From Chryseobacterium taeanense (GTDB lineage Bacteria; Bacteroidota; Bacteroidia; Flavobacteriales; Weeksellaceae), in assembly GCF_900099685.1 (NCBI RefSeq), contig NZ_FNDW01000008.1:100138-164137 (forward strand): 64,000 nt of DNA, read 5' to 3'. Below are positions 30,782 through 37,968 of this stretch, one piece after another; the stretch's first letter is position 1, and every line of letters begins with the position of its first letter. Under the pieces are notes generated by a model. It ran no database searches. It saw only the letters and a list, made by a program, of their open reading frames with translations, and was not told the DNA's origin. A program made the position numbers and the translations under genes.

Positions 30782-31509
30782 TTGTGTAAATTTGTTTAGT
30801 GTTTAAATAGGTTAAGATTTGAAGTTTCTTTTTAGCAGAGTCACTTCAGTTTTAGCCTTATTTTTTTAGGTGGTATTCAGGCTAAAGTATATCCACCTGA
30901 AGTTTTAATTTTGAATTTCATCTTTTACTGTTTTACATTGCAAATATCCACCGGGGAAGCGACAGAAGTTGACGTATTAAATTTGTTTTCAGATATTTTT
31001 AAAGATTTTTTGTAGTTTTCTGATAATCAGAAAGAAGAATTTACAACGTATTTCTTGTACCGTTCATCGCTGGATTTCTTATTAAAAAAACATTTAAAGT
31101 TCATTGAATATGAATCTGTAAAGACGGAATTGATGCGGAATTGAACAACCTGAACAGAAATTTTACTTTCCATTAAACAATATTGTGCAGTTTAGCAGCA
31201 TTTATATTTTTAGCTTTTTAAAAAGGAAGATTCATTGCATTGTATTGAAGCGTTCACTAAGATCAAATTTCTTTATAGCACAATGATAACGCCGTTTATT
31301 GGTTCTGATCTGAATACGATATAATATATTAATGGAAAACCTGATTCTTTTTTAATAGAGACCGAAAGAATTTGCTTTGTTTGGAAAGTGAAAACATCAA
31401 TGTAGCTGCCTGTCTGAGCAAAGAACTGCTGTCATCAAAAGTTTTATATTATTTAAGGAAATTTAAATCTAAAGAATATTGTACTATATTATCCTGTAAT
31501 TTTGGATAT
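30782..31509. other. Gene-free stretch of about 730 bp upstream of the 1226-aa gene
   Basis: No convincing gene is found on either strand. It holds nested inverted repeats at 30843-30903 and a small perfect hairpin TTTCTGAT-A-ATCAGAAA near 31020. Two short plus-strand open stretches (one with GEATEVDVLNLFSDIFKDFL, the next with TTYFLYRSSLDFLLKKHLKF) are broken by a stop and lack starts. They could be the remains of a gene, with low support. Confidence 0.4.
30843..30903. repeat. Nested inverted repeats in the leader region of the 1226-aa gene
   Basis: Outer arms ACTTCAG / CTGAAGT (30843-30849, 30897-30903), inner arms TTTAGCCT / AGGCTAAA (30851-30858, 30879-30886) and a competing pair AGGTGG / CCACCT (30868-30873, 30893-30898). 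The last pair cannot form together with the first two, so two alternative folds are possible. Confidence 0.5.
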
Positions 31510-31538
31510 AAAAAAAGCTCTCTTAAAAAAGAGAGCTT
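31508..31538 (-). terminator. Terminator of the tRNA operon
   Basis: AAGCTCTCTT / AAGAGAGCTT arms, followed on the minus strand by a T-run, lie just downstream of the last tRNA gene. Confidence 0.88.
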
Positions 31539-31558
31539 GTATGCTGACATTCAGCTAG

Positions 31559-31642
31559 TACCCCAGGCGGGACTTGAACCCGCACGCCAAAAGAGGCACA
31601 GGATTTTAAGTCCTGCGTGTCTACCAGTTCCACCACCAGGGC
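31559..31642 (-). tRNA. tRNA-Leu (anticodon TAA)
   Basis: 84 nt on the minus strand, with the long variable arm of a class II tRNA. D-loop GGAACTGGTAGACACG, anticodon loop CTTAAAA reading TAA, T-arm GCGGGTTCAAGTCCCGC. The acceptor stem has several G-U pairs. No CCA is encoded. Third gene of a three-tRNA operon. Confidence 0.93.
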
Positions 31643-31647
31643 AGGCG

Positions 31648-31723
31648 TGGAGCGAAAAACGGGATTCGAACCCGCGACCCCAACCTTGGCAAGGTTGTGC
31701 TCTACCAGCTGAGCTATTTTCGC
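31648..31723 (-). tRNA. tRNA-Gly (anticodon GCC)
   Basis: 76 nt including an encoded CCA end. Acceptor GCGAAAA / TTTTCGC, D-loop AGCTCAGCTGGTAGAGCA, anticodon loop TTGCCAA, T-arm GCGGGTTCGAATCCCGT. The middle gene of the operon and the only one of the three with a genomic CCA. Confidence 0.95.
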
Positions 31724-31729
31724 AAACTG

Positions 31730-31811
31730 TGCGGATGAAGGGACTCGAACCCCCACGCCTCTCGGCACCAGATCCTAAGTCTGGCGTGGCTACCAATTAC
31801 ACCACATCCGC
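31730..31811 (-). tRNA. tRNA-Leu (anticodon TAG)
   Basis: 82 nt, class II. Acceptor GCGGATG / CATCCGC, anticodon loop CTTAGGA reading TAG, long variable arm, T-arm GGGGGTTCGAGTCCCTT. No encoded CCA. First gene of the tRNA operon, about 50 nt after a consensus promoter. Confidence 0.94.
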
Positions 31812-31862
31812 GTGTTTTTTGTTTTACTGATTTTTAATGATCTTCTTTCGTTTTCAGTGGTG

Positions 31863-31893
31863 CAAAGATAGAATAATTTCTTTTACCTCCAAA
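31863..31893 (-). promoter_or_regulatory. Consensus Bacteroidota promoter of the tRNA operon
   Basis: On the minus strand TTTG (31893-31890) and TATCTTTG (31870-31863) are separated by exactly 19 bp, matching the TTTG-N19-TAnnTTTG consensus. It points into the tRNA-Leu/Gly/Leu genes. Confidence 0.85.
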
Positions 31894-31990
31894 ATTTTAA
31901 ATAAAAAAAATTAAATTTTTTACATTTTTTAGGTACGACCCCCTTTATTACATTTCATTTTATTACTTTTACAGCGTTAATTAATATGAT

Positions 31991-32368
31991 ATGGAATTAC
32001 AAGGAACTGTAAAGAAACTTTTTGATGCTCAGACTTTTGCGAGCGGTTTCCAAAAAAGAGAAATGGTTATTTTGACGCAAGAGCAATATCCGCAGCCAAT
32101 AAACATAGAATTTTTGTCTGATAAGATCAGCTTATTAGATAATCTGAAAGAAGGCGAAAATGTAAAGGTAGGAATCAATATCAGAGGAAGAGAATGGGTT
32201 TCTCCACAGGGCGAGACAAAATACTTCAATTCAATTACAGGATGGAGAATCGAGAAAATATCTGACAATGCTTCAGAACCTACACAGGCAGCACCTTCTC
32301 AGTCTGCATCTTCTGTTTCCAATGAAAATCCTTTCGCCGGAGACGATGATGACGATTTGCCTTTCTAA
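31991..32368 (+). CDS. DUF3127 protein, OB-fold-like, with an SSB-type acidic tail
   Basis: A 125-aa protein. Residues 1-90 match DUF3127 (start MELQGTVKKLFDAQTFASGF, then FQKREMVILTQEQYPQPINI and GREWVSPQGETKYFNSITGW), a family of predicted single-strand nucleic-acid-binding OB folds common in Bacteroidota. A Ser/Ala-rich linker follows and the end is DDDDDLPF, nearly the DDDIPF-type tip by which SSB recruits repair enzymes. This layout supports an SSB-like role, although true ssb is a separate family. It is a single gene with a terminator. Confidence 0.8.
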   Translation: MELQGTVKKLFDAQTFASGFQKREMVILTQEQYPQPINIEFLSDKISLLDNLKEGENVKVGINIRGREWVSPQGETKYFNSITGWRIEKISDNASEPTQAAPSQSASSVSNENPFAGDDDDDLPF

Positions 32369-32391
32369 ACTTACAAACACTATTGAAATAC

Positions 32392-32424
32392 AAATCCTGC
32401 TTTCTTAAGTGGGATTTTTTTTCC
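32392..32424 (+). terminator. Terminator after the DUF3127 gene
   Basis: AAATCC / GGATTT outer arms with an inner CTT / AAG and a run of eight T. The aat ATG follows a few bases later. Confidence 0.75.
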
Positions 32425-32430
32425 TGAAAA

Positions 32431-33084
32431 ATGATTCGATTAGACAAAAACGAGATTTCTTTCCCCGATCCTGAAATATATGACGGCCACGAAGGCATTA
32501 TTGCTTTTGGCGGAGACTTGTCGGTAGAAAGAATTTGGTTTGCCTATCAACACGGTATTTTCCCTTGGTACAATCCGGGTGAAGAAATCCTCTGGTGGTG
32601 TCCCGACCCGAGGTTTGTACTATTTCCTGATGAGATTAAAGTTTCAAAATCAATGAGGAAAATCCTTAACCGGCCAACTTTTACATTCTCTGAAAATAAA
32701 AATTTTAGAGACGTTATAAAAAACTGTCAGGAGGTCACCAGAAAAGGACAATCGGGCACATGGCTTTCGGATGAATTGATGATGGTTTTTATTCAGCTTC
32801 ATGAATACGGCTTGGCAAAAAGTGTGGAGGTCTGGCAGAATGACGAGCTTGTAGGCGGCTTTTATGGACTTCAGATCGGTAATGTTTTCTGTGGCGAAAG
32901 TATGTTTGCGAAAGTAAGCAATGCTTCAAAAGCAGGATTTATTCATTTTGTTGAAACCCATAAAAACGAACTGGAATTAATTGACTGTCAGTCTCACACC
33001 GACCATTTAGAGAGTCTGGGGGCAAGAATGATTCCCAAGCGGGAATTTCTGAAACTTTTACGAAAAAATAATGAACACAGATAG
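32431..33084 (+). CDS. aat: Leucyl/phenylalanyl-tRNA-protein transferase
   Basis: A 217-aa protein of normal Aat length. Family motifs: FPDPEIYDGHEGIIAFGGDL, AYQHGIFPWYNPGEEILWWC (substrate pocket), WLSDELMMVFIQLHEYGLAK and GGFYGLQIGNVFCGESMF. It moves Leu or Phe from aminoacyl-tRNA to N-terminal Arg/Lys of proteins, marking them for ClpAP/ClpS breakdown under the N-end rule. No clpS or clpA is nearby. Its 3' end overlaps the next gene by 14 bp. Confidence 0.95.
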   Translation: MIRLDKNEISFPDPEIYDGHEGIIAFGGDLSVERIWFAYQHGIFPWYNPGEEILWWCPDPRFVLFPDEIKVSKSMRKILNRPTFTFSENKNFRDVIKNCQEVTRKGQSGTWLSDELMMVFIQLHEYGLAKSVEVWQNDELVGGFYGLQIGNVFCGESMFAKVSNASKAGFIHFVETHKNELELIDCQSHTDHLESLGARMIPKREFLKLLRKNNEHR

Positions 33085-33961
33085 AGAAAAATGGATTCTT
33101 CTGGTCTTCCTGAGTGTAATCTGGGGATCATCTTTTATTTTAATTAAAAAATCTCTCGATCATTTTAGCCCTTATCAGGTGGGAGCTTTGAGGGTTCTTA
33201 TCGCCGGAATTATTCTGATGCCTATTGCAATTTCAAAATATAAACTCCTTCCGAAAAAACATCTGAAATGGTTGTTGCTGGCTGCTTTTACGGGGAATTT
33301 TATTCCGATGTTTTTATTTCCTATCGCTGAAATGGAAGTCAGCAGCAGCATTGCCGGAATTGTGAATTCTATGATGCCGATTTTTGTGATTATTGTAGGG
33401 GCTCTGGTATGGAAGTTTGAAACGACAAGTCGACAGATTACAGGAACTTTAATAAGTTTTACAGGCGTTTGTTTACTCGCTTTCGGAGGCAATGCTGAAA
33501 GCGGGACTTTTAAGCTGATTCCTATTCTTTTGCTTTTGCTGGCAACTTTATGCTATGCGGTAAGCACGACTACGGTAAAATCTAAATTAATGGAAGTTTC
33601 TTCCACTGTTTTATCGGCTTTTGTCTTTTCGTTTGTGCTTTTCTTTCCATCATTAATTGCGCTTACATTTACGGGATTTTTCTCAACTTTCAGCTGTGAT
33701 AAGGATCATTTGACAGGGCTTATGTTCGTAAGTTTACTTTCAATCTTCGGAACAGGACTGGCCATGATGATGAATTATCGTCTGCTGAAGGTGTCTTCCC
33801 CTTTATTTGCTTCTACAGTTACTTTATTAATGCCTATTGTCGCTATTATCTGGGGCATTCTTGATGGCGAAAAGCTTTCTGCCATTCAGTTTGTCGGAGC
33901 CGCAATTATTATTGCCGGCCTGATTTTTCTAAGAACAAAAACCAACATTATAAAAAAGTAA
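33071..33961 (+). CDS. EamA/DMT-family membrane transporter
   Basis: A 296-aa protein with about ten hydrophobic segments in two repeated EamA halves. FLSVIWGSSFILIKKSLDHF opens the first half in the usual way (W-G-S-x-F), and SLLSIFGTGLAMMMNYRLLK with SPLFASTVTLLMPIVAIIWG marks the second. These proteins export small metabolites or amino acids across the inner membrane; the substrate cannot be told. The start lies within the last codons of aat, so the two are translated together, with a shared terminator. Confidence 0.88.
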   Translation: MNTDREKWILLVFLSVIWGSSFILIKKSLDHFSPYQVGALRVLIAGIILMPIAISKYKLLPKKHLKWLLLAAFTGNFIPMFLFPIAEMEVSSSIAGIVNSMMPIFVIIVGALVWKFETTSRQITGTLISFTGVCLLAFGGNAESGTFKLIPILLLLLATLCYAVSTTTVKSKLMEVSSTVLSAFVFSFVLFFPSLIALTFTGFFSTFSCDKDHLTGLMFVSLLSIFGTGLAMMMNYRLLKVSSPLFASTVTLLMPIVAIIWGILDGEKLSAIQFVGAAIIIAGLIFLRTKTNIIKK

Positions 33962-33990
33962 ATCCCGCAAAATAACTGCGGGATTTTATG
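33961..33990. terminator. Bidirectional terminator between the EamA and TPR genes
   Basis: AATCCCGCA / TGCGGGATT around seven bases, with T-runs on both sides, directly after the EamA stop. Confidence 0.88.
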
Positions 33991-34003
33991 TAATTAATCT
34001 GAA

Positions 34004-35392
34004 CTAACCTTCAGAATTTTTTCTTTTTACTTTTGCTTTAGCCTTTTTCACCTCATCTTTTATGAAAGGATATTTTTTCTGCATATCCGAAACCAGAGAA
34101 GGATCAAGTTCCAAAGCATACATCAGTGTCTCCTTTCCTTTTTCCTGATCTTTCAGGTTGAAATAGCAGTTGCTCAACTGGTAATACAATTCAGCCCTGT
34201 GATGCGATTTTACGGCTTTATTTAAAACCATAATAGCTTCTTCATATTCGCCCAATAGCATTAAAACTTCAGAATAGGCGTACCAGTTGTAAAATCTTGA
34301 AGGTTCTGCTTCCACCAGCTTTTTAAGGCAGGCAAGACTTTCCTCAAATTTTCCTGCATCAATAAATAAAAACGCCAGTCTTTTCTGGTAATCAAGATTA
34401 TTTTCATTAAGATGAGTCGCTTCTCTTGCAAAATGTAGAGCTTCTGTCATCCCACCCATTTCTTCATAGATGTAAGATTGTTCCATCATGGCAAGATAAA
34501 ACTGCGGATCTTCTCTTAATGATTTCTGAAATGCATTTAAAGCAACAATCGGTTGTTTTAGAGCTTTATAGCAAAGTCCGATTTTATAGAAAGTAAATGC
34601 TTTTGTGTATTCCAGTTCAAGCATTTCTTCATAAACGGCAATCGCTTTTTTATAATCTCCCAAAGCTTCGTAGCAGGCTGCTTTATTAGCATACACTCCT
34701 ACAGAGCTTGAATTAATAGCCAGTAAATAATCATATCCTTTGATGGCTTCTTCGTAATTTTTTCGGTTAAAGTAAAATTGTCCGTACTCAAACCACGCAA
34801 TTTCCGAATAGGCATATTCATCGAGATATTCATTCAAAAAGGCAATAGCCTCATCACTCTTATTTAAATCTGAAAAGCAAACCATACAGTTTTCCAGCGC
34901 ATAATCGTCGGTTGGATCTTCTTTAAGGGCTTTTCTGTAATGTTTGAGAGCGTTAAAAGGATCTCCCAGATTCACATATTCATCGGCAATAAAGTTGTGA
35001 AGGAAATTTTCTTCTTCTTTCAGTTCTAATGCTTTCTTACAGATGTCAATTGATCTTCTCGGGTTTCCCAGATTCGAATAATACTTCGCGTAGCAGACCA
35101 AAAAGTCTGTGTTTTCCATAGAAGAACCTTTCAGCTCGTCAATCAGCTCTTTTGCGGTATTATAATCTTCCCATTCCAAAAGAATTTCAAGTTTTTTGAT
35201 CTTGATGTCTAAGGAATTGGGATGAAGCTTCAGACCGTAATTCACTGCAGTGTCTGCATAATTAAAGTCTCCAAGCTCCAGATAATAAACAATAATGTCT
35301 TCCAACTCTTCTGTATCAAAGTAGAATTCATCATTATTTTCCATCATTTCCTCGAACTTTTTTACAAGTTCATTTCCAAAATATTCTTCCAA
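34004..35392 (-). CDS. Tetratricopeptide-repeat protein
   Basis: A 462-aa protein that is almost entirely TPR repeats of about 34 residues, roughly 11-12 of them. Clear examples are PFNALKHYRKALKEDPTDDY, YANKAACYEALGDYKKAIAV and PIVALNAFQKSLREDPQFYL. The start is a TTG at 35392 (MEEYFGNELVKKFEEM): an in-frame stop lies just upstream and no ATG lies between, while a later ATG would cut into the first helix. There is no signal peptide. It ends with a Lys-rich tail. It is a protein-interaction scaffold of unknown partner. Confidence 0.85.
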   Translation of the reverse strand: MEEYFGNELVKKFEEMMENNDEFYFDTEELEDIIVYYLELGDFNYADTAVNYGLKLHPNSLDIKIKKLEILLEWEDYNTAKELIDELKGSSMENTDFLVCYAKYYSNLGNPRRSIDICKKALELKEEENFLHNFIADEYVNLGDPFNALKHYRKALKEDPTDDYALENCMVCFSDLNKSDEAIAFLNEYLDEYAYSEIAWFEYGQFYFNRKNYEEAIKGYDYLLAINSSSVGVYANKAACYEALGDYKKAIAVYEEMLELEYTKAFTFYKIGLCYKALKQPIVALNAFQKSLREDPQFYLAMMEQSYIYEEMGGMTEALHFAREATHLNENNLDYQKRLAFLFIDAGKFEESLACLKKLVEAEPSRFYNWYAYSEVLMLLGEYEEAIMVLNKAVKSHHRAELYYQLSNCYFNLKDQEKGKETLMYALELDPSLVSDMQKKYPFIKDEVKKAKAKVKRKNSEG

Positions 35393-35515
35393 TATAAAAC
35401 AGTTTTAAGATTTAAGACCAGAGATATGAGATGTACAAATACTCGCTTCTGAAAATCTTAGTTTTAAATTTAATAATAAATACGATTAAAATGATGAAAA
35501 GGTTGTTAACTTTTA

Positions 35516-36898
35516 TTAAATCAAACTATTGATTTTAGCTATCATCTCATCACCTAACCTGTCGGCTTCCTCCTGTGATTTAGCTTCTGTATAAATTCTG
35601 ATAATAGGTTCGGTATTCGATTTTCTTAAATGAACCCAGTTGTTTTCAAAATCTATCTTTACGCCGTCTACCGTAGAAACCTCTTCATTTTGATACTCTT
35701 TTTCCATTTTAGTTAAAATATCATCTACGTTAATCTCCGGAGTCAGCTCTATTTTCTTTTTACCCATAAAATAGCTTGGGTATCCGGCTCTTAGTTCAGA
35801 AACCGATTTGTTTTCTTTGGCAAGATGCGTTAAAAACAACGCAACGCCTACTAAAGAATCTCTTCCGTAATGAAGGTCAGGATAGATAATTCCTCCGTTT
35901 CCTTCTCCTCCGATCACTGCATTTTTCTCTTTCATTAAAGTAACCACATTCACTTCTCCAACAGCACTGGCAAAATACTCTGAATTGTGATTTTGTGCTA
36001 CATCTCTCAACGCACGACTTGATGAAAGGTTGGAAATAGCTACGCCGTTTTTATTTTTCAACAAGTAATCAGCAACAGCAACCAAAGTATATTCTTCTCC
36101 GAACATCTCTCCTTTCTCATCGATAAGAGCCAGTCTGTCTACATCCGGATCAACCACGATTCCAAAATCTGCTCCCTCTTTTTTTACCAACTCACAGATG
36201 TCTCCCAAATGCTCCTTCAACGGCTCTGGATTGTGTGGGAAATGTCCTGTCGGTTCACAGTATAATTTTATCGTTTCGCAACCCAGCTTATCCAATAACA
36301 TCGGAATGGCAATACCACCTGTAGAATTTACCGCATCCAAAACTACTTTGAACTTTTTACCTTTAATGGCTTCTACATCTACCATTGGCAGATCAAGAAT
36401 CTGCCGAATATGAATATCAAAAGCATCATCTCTTGTTTCATATTTCCCTAAATCATCTACTTCTGCATAATTGAAATCTTCACTTTCTGCAAGGGCTAGA
36501 ACTTCTGCACCGTTTTCTCCGCTGATAAATTCTCCTTTGTTATTGAGTAATTTAAGCGCATTCCACTGTTTTGGATTGTGAGAAGCGGTCAGGATAATTC
36601 CACCGTCGGCTTTCAGTTCAGGAACCATAATTTCTACTGTTGGCGTTGTTGAAAGGCCAAGATCAATAACATTAATTCCCAATCCCTGCAATGTTGCCGT
36701 AACCAGAGAGGAAACCATCTGCCCGGAAATTCTCGCATCTCTACCGATAACGAGGGTAAGGTCCTTTTTATTGTTGTTGTTCTGAAGCCAGGTTCCGAAT
36801 GCGGAAGCAAATTTTACCACATCAAGCGGTGTAAGATTATCGTTTACTTTTCCTCCGATAGTTCCACGGATTCCTGAAATACTTTTTATTAGTGACAT
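35516..36898 (-). CDS. glmM: Phosphoglucosamine mutase
   Basis: A 460-aa alpha-D-phosphohexomutase. The phospho-serine loop is ILTASHNPKQWNALKLL, the metal loop IVVDPDVDRLALIDE, the sugar loop GGEGNGGIIYPDLHYGRDS and the phosphate loop LRKSNTEPIIRIYTEA. It converts glucosamine-6-phosphate to glucosamine-1-phosphate for UDP-GlcNAc, hence peptidoglycan and LPS. Some Bacteroidota members of this family are annotated as phosphomannomutase-like, so glmM is the most likely but not the only reading. Its ATG directly abuts the stop codon of dinD. Confidence 0.85.
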   Translation of the reverse strand: MSLIKSISGIRGTIGGKVNDNLTPLDVVKFASAFGTWLQNNNNKKDLTLVIGRDARISGQMVSSLVTATLQGLGINVIDLGLSTTPTVEIMVPELKADGGIILTASHNPKQWNALKLLNNKGEFISGENGAEVLALAESEDFNYAEVDDLGKYETRDDAFDIHIRQILDLPMVDVEAIKGKKFKVVLDAVNSTGGIAIPMLLDKLGCETIKLYCEPTGHFPHNPEPLKEHLGDICELVKKEGADFGIVVDPDVDRLALIDEKGEMFGEEYTLVAVADYLLKNKNGVAISNLSSSRALRDVAQNHNSEYFASAVGEVNVVTLMKEKNAVIGGEGNGGIIYPDLHYGRDSLVGVALFLTHLAKENKSVSELRAGYPSYFMGKKKIELTPEINVDDILTKMEKEYQNEEVSTVDGVKIDFENNWVHLRKSNTEPIIRIYTEAKSQEEADRLGDEMIAKINSLI

Positions 36899-37735
36899 TT
36901 ATTTTTTCTTAGTTTGTTTTAGAATTTTCTTTTCATCTCCCTCCAGCTTGCGTTGAACTTTTTTGATATCTTCTAACGCTGGAAGACTTTCAGGTTTTAT
37001 ACCTCTTTCTCCTAATATTTTTCTTACCGCCAGATTATTTTCTATATGTTCATTGGTAATTTGAGAATCTCCATTCAGATCTTTTTCAACTACATTATGA
37101 CTGGTCAGTTCGGTAGCAAAGTCTTTGGCTTTTATCGTTAATGTTGGGAGAAAATCAGCTAAAGGACGAGTCTGGGGAACTCCCATTCTTTTCTTCATAT
37201 CATTTGTCGTAAAACCCCCGAACAAAGCCTGGTCGCCTTTAGATCTGATTATAGAAAAGCTTTTTTCATCAACACCTCTTTCATAAATAATTCCTGAAAG
37301 TTTCTTTTCTGTTTTTGATAATTTTTCTCTTGCCGTTACTCTTTCAACATCCAACAATCTTTTCTCAATAATTTCCTGCCTTCTCGTCTGGACAGCAAAA
37401 TAAGTTTGAGCAAAGGCAATTTCAGATTTTGAAGAATCTCCGTTTTGTGCAATTAAATAGCATGCATATCGTGTTAAAGCAATATCAGAGATTTCTCTTT
37501 GTGCTCCTTTGGCCAATTCTATCATTTTCCCGATATCGGCAAAATGATCAGAAATATTTCCGCCCGCATTTTCACAAGCCTTTTTTGCTTTTTCAATAAC
37601 CTTTAGAAAATTATCCCATTTTGTGTAGTTAAGGATTTCCTGCAAGTCTCTTGCGCTCCAGCATTCTATGCCGTTATACAAATGTGAAGCATTTTCGAAC
37701 TTTAAAAATAGCTCTTCGATTAATTCTTTTTTCAT
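36899..37735 (-). CDS. dinD: DNA damage-inducible protein D (DinD) homologue
   Basis: A 278-aa protein with an N-terminal Bro-N/DinD-type domain (NGIECWSARDLQEILNYTKW, DIALTRYACYLIAQNGDSSK, FAQTYFAVQTRRQEIIEKRL) and the DinD C-terminal part (GFTTNDMKKRMGVPQTRPLA, HNVVEKDLNGDSQITNEHIE). E. coli DinD is SOS-controlled and inhibits RecA strand exchange. The gene is patchily spread and often mobile. Here it stands directly upstream of glmM with no spacer, so it would drive or affect glmM expression. A TATTTTTG -7 box lies at 37756-37763 on the minus strand. Confidence 0.88.
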   Translation of the reverse strand: MKKELIEELFLKFENASHLYNGIECWSARDLQEILNYTKWDNFLKVIEKAKKACENAGGNISDHFADIGKMIELAKGAQREISDIALTRYACYLIAQNGDSSKSEIAFAQTYFAVQTRRQEIIEKRLLDVERVTAREKLSKTEKKLSGIIYERGVDEKSFSIIRSKGDQALFGGFTTNDMKKRMGVPQTRPLADFLPTLTIKAKDFATELTSHNVVEKDLNGDSQITNEHIENNLAVRKILGERGIKPESLPALEDIKKVQRKLEGDEKKILKQTKKK

Positions 37736-37755
37736 ATATTCCTGTGTATTTTTTA

Positions 37756-37763
37756 CAAAAATA
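37756..37763 (-). promoter_or_regulatory. Putative -7 promoter box for dinD-glmM
   Basis: TATTTTTG on the minus strand fits TAnnTTTG, 20 bp before the dinD ATG. No LexA-type operator was recognised. Confidence 0.45.
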
Positions 37764-37815
37764 AGTAAAAACTGTATCCTAAGAATGTTTAGTTTTCCAC
37801 AAGAACATTATTTTT

Positions 37816-37968
37816 TTATGAACAACCGCAATCCTTATCGCAGTTTGTTCTTTTAGAGCTGAACTTCTTCGGTGCGAAATTCTTTTTAAGTACCCTGAAT
37901 AAAGCGTAGCAGGCAAATGCTACAATCAGAAGAACAATGATATACTGTAAAACTAAGGAAGAATCCAT
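37816..37968 (-). CDS. FeoB-associated Cys-rich small membrane protein
   Basis: The protein is 50 aa from ATG 37968, which overlaps the feoB stop (TAATG). One TM segment (SLVLQYIIVLLIVAFACYAL) is followed by a basic part and a Cys-rich tail (TNCDKDCGCS). This matches the small FeoB-associated Cys-rich membrane proteins found after feoB in many bacteria, which may help Fe(II) transfer (role inferred from family). It is the last gene of the feoA-feoB operon. Confidence 0.88.
   Translation of the reverse strand: MDSSLVLQYIIVLLIVAFACYALFRVLKKNFAPKKFSSKRTNCDKDCGCS

Noticed and set aside
31559..31642. tRNA-Leu next to the toxin locus as an integration (att) site.
   Set aside because: No copy of the tRNA 3' end was seen at the far side of the toxin locus near 22.9 kb, and no integrase is present.
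31372..31830. Long plus-strand open frame of about 150 codons.
   Set aside because: It runs antisense through three tRNA genes and their terminator; the protein-like text is a shadow of the tRNAs.
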